The notes: generated from the sequence alone by a model not told the origin. DNA of 64,000 nt from Stappia sp. 28M-7 (GCF_014252955.1 NZ_JACMIA010000001.1:2254258-2318257), one strand, 5' to 3'; positions 48,129 to 56,572 are shown, counted from the stretch's first letter. Numbers and translations are program-made.

Positions 48129-48368
48129 GTTTGGGGAAGTTTAAGTGTTCGGTGTTGAGGCGTCGTGGCCGCGCTGCGGGAGGGTGCCTTTGGAGCATAG
48201 ATAGCGACCGCTGAGTGGATACGTGGCATGAGCAATCACTTCTCGTTGCTTGCTGAGCTAGCTGATGAATTTAACGAAATAGTATGCCGATTATTCGGCC
48301 AAACTGCCACCATAGATCTAAATTTTCGTTGAAAATTACTGAGATTTCTTAAATGAAACTTTATCAAT
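48129..48368. other. Left flank of the AT-rich island, no convincing gene
   Basis: 240 bases between the eno terminator and the HEPN gene's stop. The first 100 bases keep core-like composition. From about 48230 the sequence turns AT-rich. A 34-codon plus-strand frame (48228-48332) starts at an ATG with a weak binding site and shows no recognisable domain. No direct repeat matching the right flank was found by eye. Confidence 0.5.
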
Positions 48369-49004
48369 TCATGAATTTAATTGGGTTGATATTACCAAGG
48401 GTATAATCTTCCCAATTTCAAGTAAGAAATCAATGCTCATTTCCGTGTCGTATCTATCAATGGGCCACAATCTGATTCCTGAAAGGGTCGGGTCCACATC
48501 CGCTTCGTGAGCAATTTTATTCCTTCTGGCCCAAATGCTCTTGAGCTGACCTTTCAGGTTTTTTGAGCTCAAATGCTGTTCTTGTGGTTTATCGGAGTTG
48601 AATTGGATTTCAATAATCGTCCACGGATCCTGGCAGAAACAAGAAAGTATCTCAGCCAACTTGGATGGGTCAACAAAAGATTTAAACGAATTACTTCTTC
48701 TTAGCTCGGCTTCTGTAGCCCTTATTCTTTCTTCTTCATCCAAAATTGTAATAATATTCATTGGTATTGAGATATTTCTTGTTAAAATATTCTGATGAAA
48801 TCTGTACCTCGACTCTATGGCAACTGCTTCATGGGCAAAGAAATCAAATGAACTAACGGCCTGTATATAGGCTGAGCGCAATGCGTCGTCATTAGCCGCG
48901 GTATTCGGACGAATGGCGTTCAGCGCATCATATAAGTTTACCATTTCTCGGGCACGGCTAATAGCATGCTCGAATGTTGCGGTTGCATCTGAAAAGCGGA
49001 CCAT
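48369..49004 (-). CDS. HEPN-domain protein with RNase-type R-N-x3-H motif
   Basis: A 211-residue mostly helical protein. Near the C-terminus it has the motif R161-N162-K163-I164-A165-H166 followed by EAD. This is the R-N-x3-H (Rx4H) active-site signature of HEPN ribonucleases, and the context IWARRNKIAHEAD resembles the RiboL-PSP-HEPN branch. The N-terminal part is charged and helical, with FDFFAHEAVAIESRYRF as a possible second helix of the bundle. The start lies one base after the ATPase stop, implying translational coupling. HEPN proteins often act as toxins in phage defence; that role is inference here. Confidence 0.78.
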   Translation of the reverse strand: MVRFSDATATFEHAISRAREMVNLYDALNAIRPNTAANDDALRSAYIQAVSSFDFFAHEAVAIESRYRFHQNILTRNISIPMNIITILDEEERIRATEAELRRSNSFKSFVDPSKLAEILSCFCQDPWTIIEIQFNSDKPQEQHLSSKNLKGQLKSIWARRNKIAHEADVDPTLSGIRLWPIDRYDTEMSIDFLLEIGKIIPLVISTQLNS

Positions 49005-49005
49005 T

Positions 49006-50070
49006 TTACAATTTATCCGTTAGATCTATGATTTTCTTAGCGCCATGAAAAAATTTCTGCTGTACGTCCTCAATTTTCTCTCTGTAGGAATCTGCTACTG
49101 TGCCGCGAAATTTAGTATCCTTGTCCAAATCTATAGCGAAAACTGGCTTCGCTAATTCTTGTGCAATCGCTATTAGGCCGTCCAGCGAGCTAATTTCCAT
49201 CAGAAATCTATCTGCGGGTGCTTCGGCTTCTATATATATCTGGCCATCCAGCAACATGCCTGAGGAATCCAGTGCTCCTAAAAGGTCAGTTTTCATTGTA
49301 AGTATAAGACGTTCAAACCATTTCTGAAATGCAGCCGTTGGTCTCGCTTCCTCATCCCCTCGAGCTCTTTTGCGAAAATTCTGAACAATAGATCCCAGAT
49401 ACTTGGGTGTAATATCCGGAAATGGATAATCGGCAGCTCTCAAAATAGAATTTCCTGCTGCCTTCTTTCGCCAGTCGGCCCATTTCGGCAAGGTCCTAGC
49501 TAAGGACCTCAGTGCCATAGACGAATAAAGATCGGGGGCCATAGGTATAATGAAGGCATCGCTTGTCATAAATAAGTTCTGATTTATTGCGCCTAAACTG
49601 GGGCTCATATCAATCAGGGCTATATCAATATTATAAAGCCCGCCTGAAGAAGCGATGGCTTGATGAAGTGCCCCCGGAATATTCTGTAACGCCGAGAGCG
49701 TATTACTCAATTCGTGCGCTACCGCAAGCTGGCTCTCGTATTCTGACAAACCAACGTGGCCAGGGAATAGAAACAGGCCCTCCTGGGTCGCTGACGGGTA
49801 CAACTCAGTGGGCGCTATCATATAGGGGCGCGATTCAAACGCAGGCTTCACTGCATCTCGTATATTCTTCGGAGCGTGTGGGTTGTTACTTTCAAAAGGA
49901 TAATCATCTGTATCTATTTCCCCAAGAAACGTTCCTGTCAAATTACACTGCGGATCGCAGTCAACGACCATAACTCTTTTCCCAAGAGAGGAGAGCATCC
50001 ACGCCAAATGGAAAGTCATTGTAGTTTTGGCTACGCCGCCTTTGTGGTTGAATATAGCGATTTGTTTCAC
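49006..50070 (-). CDS. ParA/MinD-type P-loop ATPase
   Basis: A 354-residue ATPase with the deviant Walker A motif KGGVAKTT (10-17, signature lysine K10), the DCDPQCNLT switch segment and a Walker B region IDIALIDMSPSLG. The GTG start at 50070 has GGAG eight bases upstream. It is longer than chromosomal ParA, with a C-terminal part containing QIYIEAEAPADRFLMEISSLDGLIAIAQELAKPVF. No parB-like gene or parS-like site is near, so chromosome partition is unlikely. Pairing with the downstream HEPN gene suggests that the ATPase senses or controls the HEPN partner. Confidence 0.85.
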   Translation of the reverse strand: MKQIAIFNHKGGVAKTTMTFHLAWMLSSLGKRVMVVDCDPQCNLTGTFLGEIDTDDYPFESNNPHAPKNIRDAVKPAFESRPYMIAPTELYPSATQEGLFLFPGHVGLSEYESQLAVAHELSNTLSALQNIPGALHQAIASSGGLYNIDIALIDMSPSLGAINQNLFMTSDAFIIPMAPDLYSSMALRSLARTLPKWADWRKKAAGNSILRAADYPFPDITPKYLGSIVQNFRKRARGDEEARPTAAFQKWFERLILTMKTDLLGALDSSGMLLDGQIYIEAEAPADRFLMEISSLDGLIAIAQELAKPVFAIDLDKDTKFRGTVADSYREKIEDVQQKFFHGAKKIIDLTDKL

Positions 50071-50149
50071 GGTATTTACTCCAAAATGCTTTGTTATCTC
50101 TATTTTGCGCTGGTAATTTTAAGATTATATTAGAATATCTTCTCCTGCT
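50071..50149 (-). promoter_or_regulatory. Promoter region of the ParA-HEPN pair
   Basis: A very AT-rich 79-base stretch separates the frnE-type gene stop from the ATPase GTG. It contains several TATATT/TAAGAT-like hexamers on the minus strand, so a promoter is likely, but no single -35/-10 pair stands out. Confidence 0.45.
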
Positions 50150-50845
50150 TCACCCCGTCTTCGTCTCATAGGCGTGCTTGATCGCGGCGGCGAGGGTTTC
50201 CGGCTTTTCAGCGCCCATGACGATGAAGCGTTCGTCGATGATGAAGGCGGGCACGCCGGTGACGCCGATGCGGTGGGCCTGTTCGACGGCGGCGGTGATC
50301 TTGTTGCGGTCGGAATCCGTCGGCAGCAGCTCGGCGACGAGATCCGACATCATGCCGACATCGGCGGCGGCCGAGACCAGCGTCTGCGGATCGCTGAGGT
50401 CCGCGCCTTCCAGGAAGTAGAGGCGGAACAGCCGCTCGGCCATCTCGCTCTGCAGCCCGTCGGCGCGCGACCACAGCAGCAGGCGGTGGCAGTCCAGCGT
50501 GTTGGGCGAGGTGCGGATGCGCTCGAAGGCGAAGGGAATGCCTTCCTGCAGGCCGGCGGCGGCGATCTGCTCGTGCAGCGCGTCGATGCGCGCCTGGCTG
50601 CCGAACTTATCCATCAGGTACTGCTGGCGGTCCTTGCCCTGCGGCGGGATGGTCGCGTCCAGCTGATAGGGCTGCCAGCGCAGGGCAACGGGAATGTCCG
50701 GCAGGCTCGCCAGCGCCTTTTCCAGCCGCCGCTTGCCGATATAGCACCAGGGGCAGACCACGTCGGAAATGACGTCGATGGGCATTGCGGCCTGCTCGGG
50801 CGAGGCTGCCTGCTGCCCGGCTGCGGTATCCGTCTCGGCTGGCAT
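50150..50845 (-). CDS. DsbA-family oxidoreductase (FrnE type)
   Basis: Thioredoxin-fold protein of 231 residues from the ATG at 50845 (AAGGA seven bases upstream). The active site CPWC is at 31-34, in ISDVVCPWCYIGKRRLEKAL, and the cis-Pro loop is GVTGVPAFIIDERFIVMGAEKPETL. No signal peptide is present, which fits the cytoplasmic FrnE branch of the family rather than periplasmic DsbA. Its function is probably in thiol redox or stress resistance. It lies just right of the AT-rich island and 46 bases after the PleD/PopA-like gene on the same strand. Confidence 0.9.
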   Translation of the reverse strand: MPAETDTAAGQQAASPEQAAMPIDVISDVVCPWCYIGKRRLEKALASLPDIPVALRWQPYQLDATIPPQGKDRQQYLMDKFGSQARIDALHEQIAAAGLQEGIPFAFERIRTSPNTLDCHRLLLWSRADGLQSEMAERLFRLYFLEGADLSDPQTLVSAAADVGMMSDLVAELLPTDSDRNKITAAVEQAHRIGVTGVPAFIIDERFIVMGAEKPETLAAAIKHAYETKTG

Positions 50846-50891
50846 GGGCAGTCCTTTCGTCGGTTGCGCAAGAGCGCGAAGAGGTGGCGCG

Positions 50892-52091
50892 TCAGGCGAA
50901 GGCGGTGCTGGAGACGATGGCGCCGATCCGCCGGCGGATGCGCTCCTGCGCCTCCGCGTCCCGCAACACGGCGATATCGCCCAGCCCCTCGACCGTAGCA
51001 ACAAAATCCTCGTCGCGCGATGCGGCAAGCGTTGCCGAAAGGACGGGGTTGACGGCGGGAACCCCGAAGGGGTCGTCATTCGCGGCCCGTGAGGCGAGCG
51101 GCGGCGGCGCGATCTGCGCCAGCAGCAGGGCCAGAGGCTCCAGCCCGCGCAAGGCCAGCGCTTCGCCAAGGGCCGCCAGATAGCGCTCGTACGCAGCCCG
51201 CGGCAAAACCGGCAATCCCTTGCCCGAACTGTGGCGCGGGCGATAGCCGGCGAGCACCCGGTCGGCAAGGGCCCGGCGGGCGCCGGCCCGCAGCAGGCAC
51301 AGGAGATGCCGGGCGAGGATCTGCGGCGCGGCCGCGCGGGGCACGCAATCGCTGGCGCCACTCGTCAGCAACACGGTAGCCTCCGCTTCGTCCGCGCACA
51401 GAACCAGCACCGGTAGCGCGATATGGCGCGGATCAGCGCGCAAACGGCCTAGAAGCTCGCTCGCCCGCGATGCCGGCAGGTCGATCACCATCAGCCGGGC
51501 AGGGGCCTCCTCCAGCGCAGCCAGCGCGGCATCCGCCGTGAGGCAACCGCGCAGGTCGAGCGCCGCAAGGTGGGCGCTGAGCGCCACGCCGATGCGTGCA
51601 CTGTCGCCGGCAACCAGCAGCGGAATGCCGCGGGAGAGGTCGCGGGTTCGGGGCGCCCTCGGCGAGGCATCCAGGGCCAGCGGGCCGAAGGCGGCCCGGC
51701 GCAGCCGTGCTTCCTCAATGCGCCGCGCCTGGCGCACGGTCTCGGCCAGCCGCTCCAGCGCCAGTTCCGGCGGACAGGCGAGGGAAAGGAACGCATCCGG
51801 CGGGGGCATCTCAAGGCCGCTGGCGGTGCCAGCCGTCTCGGGGCACAGCACGACGCGCGGCACATGCACGCCCTTTTCCCGCGCGCCCGCCAACCGTTGG
51901 GCAGCCTCAGGGTGAGGAAGGGCGTCTGCAAGGCCGATCACCACATCGGGCAGATGCGATGTTTGGGTGTCGGCCCATGCGATCTCGGCAAGGTCGTCCC
52001 AGGCGAGGGCAAGGCGCGCGAGCGGGCTGTCCGGGCGATCTGCGGGCCCATCCAGCAGCACCGACAGGCGGCGGGCGGTCTCCCGGTTCAT
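50892..52091 (-). CDS. PleD/PopA-like REC-REC-GGDEF protein with dead GGDEF site and intact I-site
   Basis: A 399-residue protein laid out like PleD. Two receiver-like domains come first; the second has LLVAGDSARIG, LMVIDLP and SGASDCVP, with several phosphorylation residues missing. Then a GGDEF-like domain begins near GLPVLPRAAYERYLAALGEALALRGLEPLALLL. The catalytic GG(D/E)EF is replaced by EGLGD (368-372). The inhibitory-site RxxD (R359, D362) is kept exactly five residues before it, as in PleD. It is therefore predicted to bind but not make c-di-GMP, like Caulobacter PopA. The ATG overlaps the stop of the upstream AMP-ligase-like gene. Confidence 0.75.
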   Translation of the reverse strand: MNRETARRLSVLLDGPADRPDSPLARLALAWDDLAEIAWADTQTSHLPDVVIGLADALPHPEAAQRLAGAREKGVHVPRVVLCPETAGTASGLEMPPPDAFLSLACPPELALERLAETVRQARRIEEARLRRAAFGPLALDASPRAPRTRDLSRGIPLLVAGDSARIGVALSAHLAALDLRGCLTADAALAALEEAPARLMVIDLPASRASELLGRLRADPRHIALPVLVLCADEAEATVLLTSGASDCVPRAAAPQILARHLLCLLRAGARRALADRVLAGYRPRHSSGKGLPVLPRAAYERYLAALGEALALRGLEPLALLLAQIAPPPLASRAANDDPFGVPAVNPVLSATLAASRDEDFVATVEGLGDIAVLRDAEAQERIRRRIGAIVSSTAFA

Positions 52092-53710
52092 GCGACCTGC
52101 GAGTGGCCGAAGCCGGCGCGGATCGCCAGCGCCTCGCGGTCGACCTTGCCGGCGGCATTGCGCGGCAGGGCGGCAACGGGCAGCACCCGGTGCGGCATCT
52201 CGGCAAGGCCGGCATGCTCGGCTTCCAGATAGGCGTAGAAGCCCTCCACATCGAAGAGCAGGCCCTTCTGCGGCACCAGCGCGGCATAGAGCCGGGCGCC
52301 GAGAATGCCGTCGTCGACCAGGAAGGCCGCGGCCTCGGTGATGCCCGGGAAGGCGGCGTAGAGCGCGTCCAGCGTCGGCAGCGAGCCGATGCCCGGCGCC
52401 ATCTGTCCCGGAATGCCGAAGCCGGTGATGCCGCTCTCGGTCTGGCGCAGCGGCAACAGCGTGTCGACGAAGCCGGCCTTGTCGGTCGGCATGCGCACCT
52501 TGCAGGCGGGCCAGGCCGAATCCGGCACCATGGCGCCGCGCACCTTCAGCGTTGCCGGGCTGACTTCCGTATCGATGGCGATTTCCAGCAGCGCCGGGGC
52601 CTGTGGGGCGGCAGAGGGCGAGCCCATGCGTCCGCTCGGCAGCGGACGGGGCAGGGCGCTGCCCTCGCGGGTGCGGGCGACCATGGCGAACTCGTCGGCG
52701 ACATGCAGGTCGACCAGCTCGCGGTTGCTGGCATGCGGGGCAGGGGCGGGCGAGTGGGCCTGCCAAACCGGAACGATGCGGCATTCGGGCCGCTCGATCC
52801 GCCGGTCCAGCGCCGGCACCAGCGCGCCCGGGCACAGCACGATATCGGCCTCGGCCGCATCCGCATGGGCGGCGAGCCGGCGCAACGTGCCGGGATGATG
52901 CAGGTGCAGCGTGCCGCCGGACAGCAGCCACGGCACGAGGCCGGCACCGATGCCGGCCATGCCGGTCAGCGCGTAGGGCAGCAGGAAGTTCGGCGCCTGC
53001 GGCAGGGAGAGCTCGAGATAGGGCATCAGGCCGCAGGCGACCCACTGGTTGTGGCTGCGGGCGATGGGCAGCGGCTCGCCGCTGGTGGAGCGGGTCCAGG
53101 TCAGCGTCGCGACATGGTCGGCGGCGTTCTGGTCGCGGCGGACGGGCGCAGGCTCGATATCCTCGGACAGTTCGCCGAGGATCTGCTCCACCTCCATCAG
53201 GCCGTCGGCGACGTCGCGCCCCAGGCCGAAGACGAAACGCAAGGCGAAGAGGTCTGCAGCGGTGTCGCGCGCCTCCAGCCCGATGGAGCGCCCGCCGAAG
53301 CTCTCGCCGGCGACCAGCGCCTTGGCGCCCGCTCGGGTCAGGGCCTCCAGCACGTTCTTCTGGCGCCAGTGCAGCGGCAGCGGCGCCACCACCAGCCCGG
53401 CCCGCAGGGCCGCCAGCAAGGCGATGACAGCATCCACCGTGCCCGCGCTCTGCAGGCCGATGACGTTGTCGTGCTTCAGCCCGACTGCCGCGAAGAAGGC
53501 GGCAAGCCGGCTGATCTCGGCATCGGCCTCCGCATAGGTGAGGCGGCGTGGCGCCTCGCGGAAGCCGCCCACGGCCTCGTCCGGATCGCACAGGGCGAGC
53601 CGTTCGGGATGGGCGGCTGCCGTCTTGCGGAACAGCGCATCCAGCGTCACGCGGCCCCAGATGCCGCTCTGCCGGTGTGCCTCGATTGTCTTCAGCGGGG
53701 TCAGGATCAT
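52088..53710 (-). CDS. Divergent AMP-ligase-like protein (ANL superfamily)
   Basis: A 540-residue member of the acyl-CoA synthetase/adenylation superfamily by layout: LTYAEADAEISRLAAFFAAVGLKHDNVIGLQS near the start, a nucleotide-loop region TWTRSTSGEPLPIARSHNQW, and the C-terminal PRNAAGKVDREAL with the catalytic-type lysine (K522). The phosphate loop departs from the usual TSGTTGxPKG, and no clear YxTGD motif is seen. It may be an inactive or specialised adenylate-forming protein. It starts 19 bases after the binding-protein gene and overlaps the PleD/PopA-like gene by four bases, so the three are probably co-transcribed. Confidence 0.72.
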   Translation of the reverse strand: MILTPLKTIEAHRQSGIWGRVTLDALFRKTAAAHPERLALCDPDEAVGGFREAPRRLTYAEADAEISRLAAFFAAVGLKHDNVIGLQSAGTVDAVIALLAALRAGLVVAPLPLHWRQKNVLEALTRAGAKALVAGESFGGRSIGLEARDTAADLFALRFVFGLGRDVADGLMEVEQILGELSEDIEPAPVRRDQNAADHVATLTWTRSTSGEPLPIARSHNQWVACGLMPYLELSLPQAPNFLLPYALTGMAGIGAGLVPWLLSGGTLHLHHPGTLRRLAAHADAAEADIVLCPGALVPALDRRIERPECRIVPVWQAHSPAPAPHASNRELVDLHVADEFAMVARTREGSALPRPLPSGRMGSPSAAPQAPALLEIAIDTEVSPATLKVRGAMVPDSAWPACKVRMPTDKAGFVDTLLPLRQTESGITGFGIPGQMAPGIGSLPTLDALYAAFPGITEAAAFLVDDGILGARLYAALVPQKGLLFDVEGFYAYLEAEHAGLAEMPHRVLPVAALPRNAAGKVDREALAIRAGFGHSQVA

Positions 53711-53729
53711 CTCGTCATTCCCAAGCCAC

Positions 53730-55592
53730 TCAGCGCCGTTTTGCGGCGGACCACCATGTCTCGAAGCGCGGTCCGGTAATGGACTGTACCTCAGGGCGGC
53801 CGATCGCGGTCCAGCGCGCCACCCATTTTTCAGGAAGATGGAAAAGAGGCACCACATAGGCACCCGAAATCAGCGCCCGGTCGAAGGCGCGCACCGCATC
53901 GGTGAAGCCTTCCGCATCGCGCGCGGACAGCATGGCGTCGATGGTCGCGTCCACTGCCGGGCTCTTCACGCCGGCATAGTTGAACGAGCCGTCCTGCCCT
54001 GCGGCATCGCTGCCCCAGCGGTAGCGCTGCTCGTTGCCGGGCGAGAGGGAGACCAGCCAGGTGTTCATGACCATGTCGAAATCGAAGGTCTGGCGGCGGC
54101 GCTGATACTGGGCGCTGTCGACGGAGCGAATGCGGACCTCGACGCCGATCAGCTTGAGCGCGCGCTGATAGGCCAGCGCCAGGCGCTCCTGATCCTGAGA
54201 GGCGACGATGATCTCAAAGGAGAGAGGTGTACCGCCGGGATCGCGCAAGGTACGGCCCTCGATCCGGTAGCCGGCCTCGGCCAGCTGCTCCACCGCCGCG
54301 CGCAGCACCTTGCGGTCGCGGCCCGAGCCGTCGGCATGCGTCGGCCGCCAGGTGCCCTCCAGCACGTCCGGGGCAATCTCCTGCGCGAACGGGGCGAGCA
54401 GCGCACGCTCGGCCTCGCTGGCCGGACGGCCGAGGGAGGAGAGCACGGAATTGTCGAAATAGCCGCCCGTGCGCGCATAAAGGCCGTGATAAAGCGTGCG
54501 GTTGACCCATTCGAAGTCGAACAGCATGGCCAGCGCCCGGCGCACCCGGACGTCGGCGAAGATCGGCCGGCGGGTGTTGAAGACGAAGCCGTGCATGCCG
54601 GCCGGCGTGCCGAGACGGAAGCCCTCCTTGACGACCTTGCCTTCCGCGACCGCGGGAAAGTCCAGCGAGGTGGTCCACCGCGCCGGATCGGCGACGGGCA
54701 GCACCTGCACGAGCCCTTTCTTGAAGGCCTCGAACAGCGTGTTCTCGTCGCGGTAATACTCGATCCGCACCTCATCGAAATTGTAGAGGCCGCGCCGGAT
54801 CGGCAGATCCTTCGCCCAGTAGTCGGGATCGCGGCGATAGACGATGTTGTTGCCCGGATCGACACTGTCGATGACATAGGGGCCGGAGCCGACCGGCGGC
54901 ACCAGGGTGCTGCGATCGAAGGTCTGGGGATCGATCGTATGCTTGGCGAAGATCGGCGACATGCCGACCAGCAACGGCAACTCGCGGTCGCTCCCGTCGG
55001 CAAAGGTGAAGCGCACGCTGCGCTCGCCGGTCTTCTCCATGCTGGTGATGCGGCTGTAACGCGAGCGGAAATGCGGCCGCCCCTTGTCGCGCAGGATCTC
55101 GAAGGAGAAGATCACATCGTCCACGGTCACCGGCGTGCCGTCGGAGAAGCGGGCCTTCTCGTTGAGGCGGAACTCGATCCAGTCGCGGTCATCCGGCATC
55201 CGGACCGATTCGGCCAGCAGGCCATAGAGCGTGAAGGGCTCGTCGAGATTGCGTTCCAGCAGGCTCTCGGTCACCAGCGCACCGAAATCCGTATCGCGGA
55301 TGCCGCGTGCCGTCGTGGTGCCGCCCTGGACGATGAACTGGTTCAGGCTGTCGAAGGAGCCCTGGACGCCATGGGTGACCGTGCCGCCTTGCGGCGCATC
55401 GGGATCGGCATAGGGAAGGTGGGCGAAAGTCTCCGGCAGGGCAGGTTCGCCATGCATGGCGATGCCATGGCTCCACGGCACGTCGGCGGCCTGCGCTGCC
55501 CCGCCGACAGGGGCAAAGGCAAGCACGGCCGCGGCGAACAGCGCTGGAAGCTTCGCCAGAGGGAGAATCGGGACGGGTCGCATCTCGGTCAT
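53730..55592 (-). CDS. Family 5 extracellular solute-binding protein (peptide/microcin C type, YejA-like)
   Basis: Periplasmic binding component of an oligopeptide-type ABC transporter, 620 residues. The N-terminal signal peptide (LPALFAAAVLAFAPVGGAAQA) is followed by the SBP_bac_5 body: FDSLNQFIVQGGTTTARG, VYRRDPDYWAKDLPIRRGLYNFDEVRIEYYRDENTLFEAFKKG, RRALAMLFDFEWVNRTLYHGLYAR. These traits fit the YejA-like group that binds peptides such as microcin C. No permease or ATPase gene accompanies it here. The downstream genes are an AMP-ligase-like protein and a PleD/PopA-like protein, an unusual company for a binding protein. Confidence 0.92.
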   Translation of the reverse strand: MTEMRPVPILPLAKLPALFAAAVLAFAPVGGAAQAADVPWSHGIAMHGEPALPETFAHLPYADPDAPQGGTVTHGVQGSFDSLNQFIVQGGTTTARGIRDTDFGALVTESLLERNLDEPFTLYGLLAESVRMPDDRDWIEFRLNEKARFSDGTPVTVDDVIFSFEILRDKGRPHFRSRYSRITSMEKTGERSVRFTFADGSDRELPLLVGMSPIFAKHTIDPQTFDRSTLVPPVGSGPYVIDSVDPGNNIVYRRDPDYWAKDLPIRRGLYNFDEVRIEYYRDENTLFEAFKKGLVQVLPVADPARWTTSLDFPAVAEGKVVKEGFRLGTPAGMHGFVFNTRRPIFADVRVRRALAMLFDFEWVNRTLYHGLYARTGGYFDNSVLSSLGRPASEAERALLAPFAQEIAPDVLEGTWRPTHADGSGRDRKVLRAAVEQLAEAGYRIEGRTLRDPGGTPLSFEIIVASQDQERLALAYQRALKLIGVEVRIRSVDSAQYQRRRQTFDFDMVMNTWLVSLSPGNEQRYRWGSDAAGQDGSFNYAGVKSPAVDATIDAMLSARDAEGFTDAVRAFDRALISGAYVVPLFHLPEKWVARWTAIGRPEVQSITGPRFETWWSAAKRR

Positions 55593-55933
55593 GGTGTCGA
55601 ATTCTAGTGCCCAATCACTTTGTTATGGTTAACGCAGTCTCAACGACAGTTCCCTGGCCGGGGACGACGGGGAGGGGGCAGAGACTGCGGCATTCTCGCA
55701 ACAGCGTGACGATCCCGCACGAATGAGGCCGGCTTGAGGGCGCCCGCGCCGCCGACAAACTGGATATTCGTCGCGTCAGACTGTAAAGATGCGCCCGTGA
55801 TCGCACGAGCCAAGGTCTTGCCGCATTCATTGCGCACAGGTTTGGCGAGCGAGGGACAAAAGTTTTCCCGTTCGCGGCGACGACGCGCTTGGTGTCCGCC
55901 GTGACGAAACAACGGACTTTAGGGACGCATTGC
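55593..55933. other. Divergent intergenic region between binding protein and IalB genes
   Basis: 341 bases with promoters for both divergent genes expected. The left 50 bases include AT-rich sequence (CACTTTGTTATGGTTAACG), again with a GTTAAC palindrome. I see no convincing gene: minus-strand frames here are Arg/Pro-rich and lack binding sites. Confidence 0.45.
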
Positions 55934-56572
55934 ATGGCAGATAGACTGAAGAACCACCTGGCTGGCCTGACCATCGCCGCTGCGGCGACTGTGGCTTTTG
56001 CCGGCGGCGCCGCTGCGCAGACCCAGACGATTCAGCCGCCGGCGGACACGCCCTGGGTGAAGATCTGCAATACCGACCCGCAGTCCAACAAGGAAATCTG
56101 CGTCGTGACGCAGGAGCTGCGTACGGATACCGGCCAGTTCCTCGCCTCCGTCGCCGTGCGCGAGATCGGCGGCGAAGCCCGCAAGACCCTGCTGATGGCG
56201 GTGCCCCCCGGCATGCTGATCCAGCCGGGCCTGCGCGTGCAGGTCGACACCGGCAAGCAGACCGAAGCCAAGTACGGCATTTGCTTCCCGAACGCCTGCT
56301 ATTCCGAGCTCGTGATCGACGACGCCTTCATCAGCTCGATGAAGGCCGGCGGCAACCTGGTGCTGACCACGCTGAACCAGCAGGCCAAGCAGGTTCCCTT
56401 CCAACTGACGCTGTCCGGCTTCACCAAGGTCTATGACGGTCCGGCGATCAATCCGGAAGAGCTACAGCAGAAGCAGCAGCAACTGCAGTCCGAGCTGCAG
56501 AAGCGCGCCGAAGAGGCTCGCCAGCGGCTGATCGAGAAGCAGAAGGAAGTGACCGGCTCGGGCGCGAACTGA
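55934..56572 (+). CDS. Invasion-associated locus B (IalB) family protein
   Basis: Periplasmic protein of 212 residues from the ATG at 55934, with a signal peptide ending AGGAAAQ. The IalB domain shows WVKICNTDPQSNKEICVVTQELRTDTGQFLASVAVREI, MAVPPGMLIQPGLRVQVDTG, YGICFPNACYSELVID and the ending LSGFTKVYDGP; four cysteines suggest disulfides. A Gln-rich coiled-coil tail (QQKQQQLQSELQKRAEE) extends beyond the domain. The family is widespread in Hyphomicrobiales; the exact role is not established. The start at 55889 is less likely because it would precede the signal. Confidence 0.9.
   Translation: MADRLKNHLAGLTIAAAATVAFAGGAAAQTQTIQPPADTPWVKICNTDPQSNKEICVVTQELRTDTGQFLASVAVREIGGEARKTLLMAVPPGMLIQPGLRVQVDTGKQTEAKYGICFPNACYSELVIDDAFISSMKAGGNLVLTTLNQQAKQVPFQLTLSGFTKVYDGPAINPEELQQKQQQLQSELQKRAEEARQRLIEKQKEVTGSGAN

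Larger units (their letters stand above)
48200..50145. other. AT-rich two-gene island (ParA-like ATPase plus HEPN protein)
   Basis: A block whose composition (about 35-45% GC by counting sample lines, against about 63-68% on both sides) marks it as foreign. It lies between the eno terminator and the frnE-type gene and holds only two genes, both on the minus strand and one base apart. No integrase, transposase, tRNA or clear terminal repeat is seen. Codon use follows the low GC, with many A/T third positions. It is interpreted as a transferred defence or toxin-like module. Confidence 0.75.

Noticed and set aside
49006-50070. Reading the ATPase as a chromosome or plasmid partition ParA.
   Set aside because: No ParB-like gene or parS-like repeats are present; its neighbour is a HEPN protein instead.
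48129-50149. Flanking direct repeats or integrase for the AT-rich island.
   Set aside because: No matching repeat of ten or more bases was seen by eye at the two edges, and there is no integrase or transposase frame. The island is called on composition only.
52092-53591. Upstream extension of the PopA-like frame to give 899 codons.
   Set aside because: That part is out of frame with the AMP-ligase-like gene on the same strand and has shadow composition. The real start is the ATG at 52091 overlapping the ligase stop.
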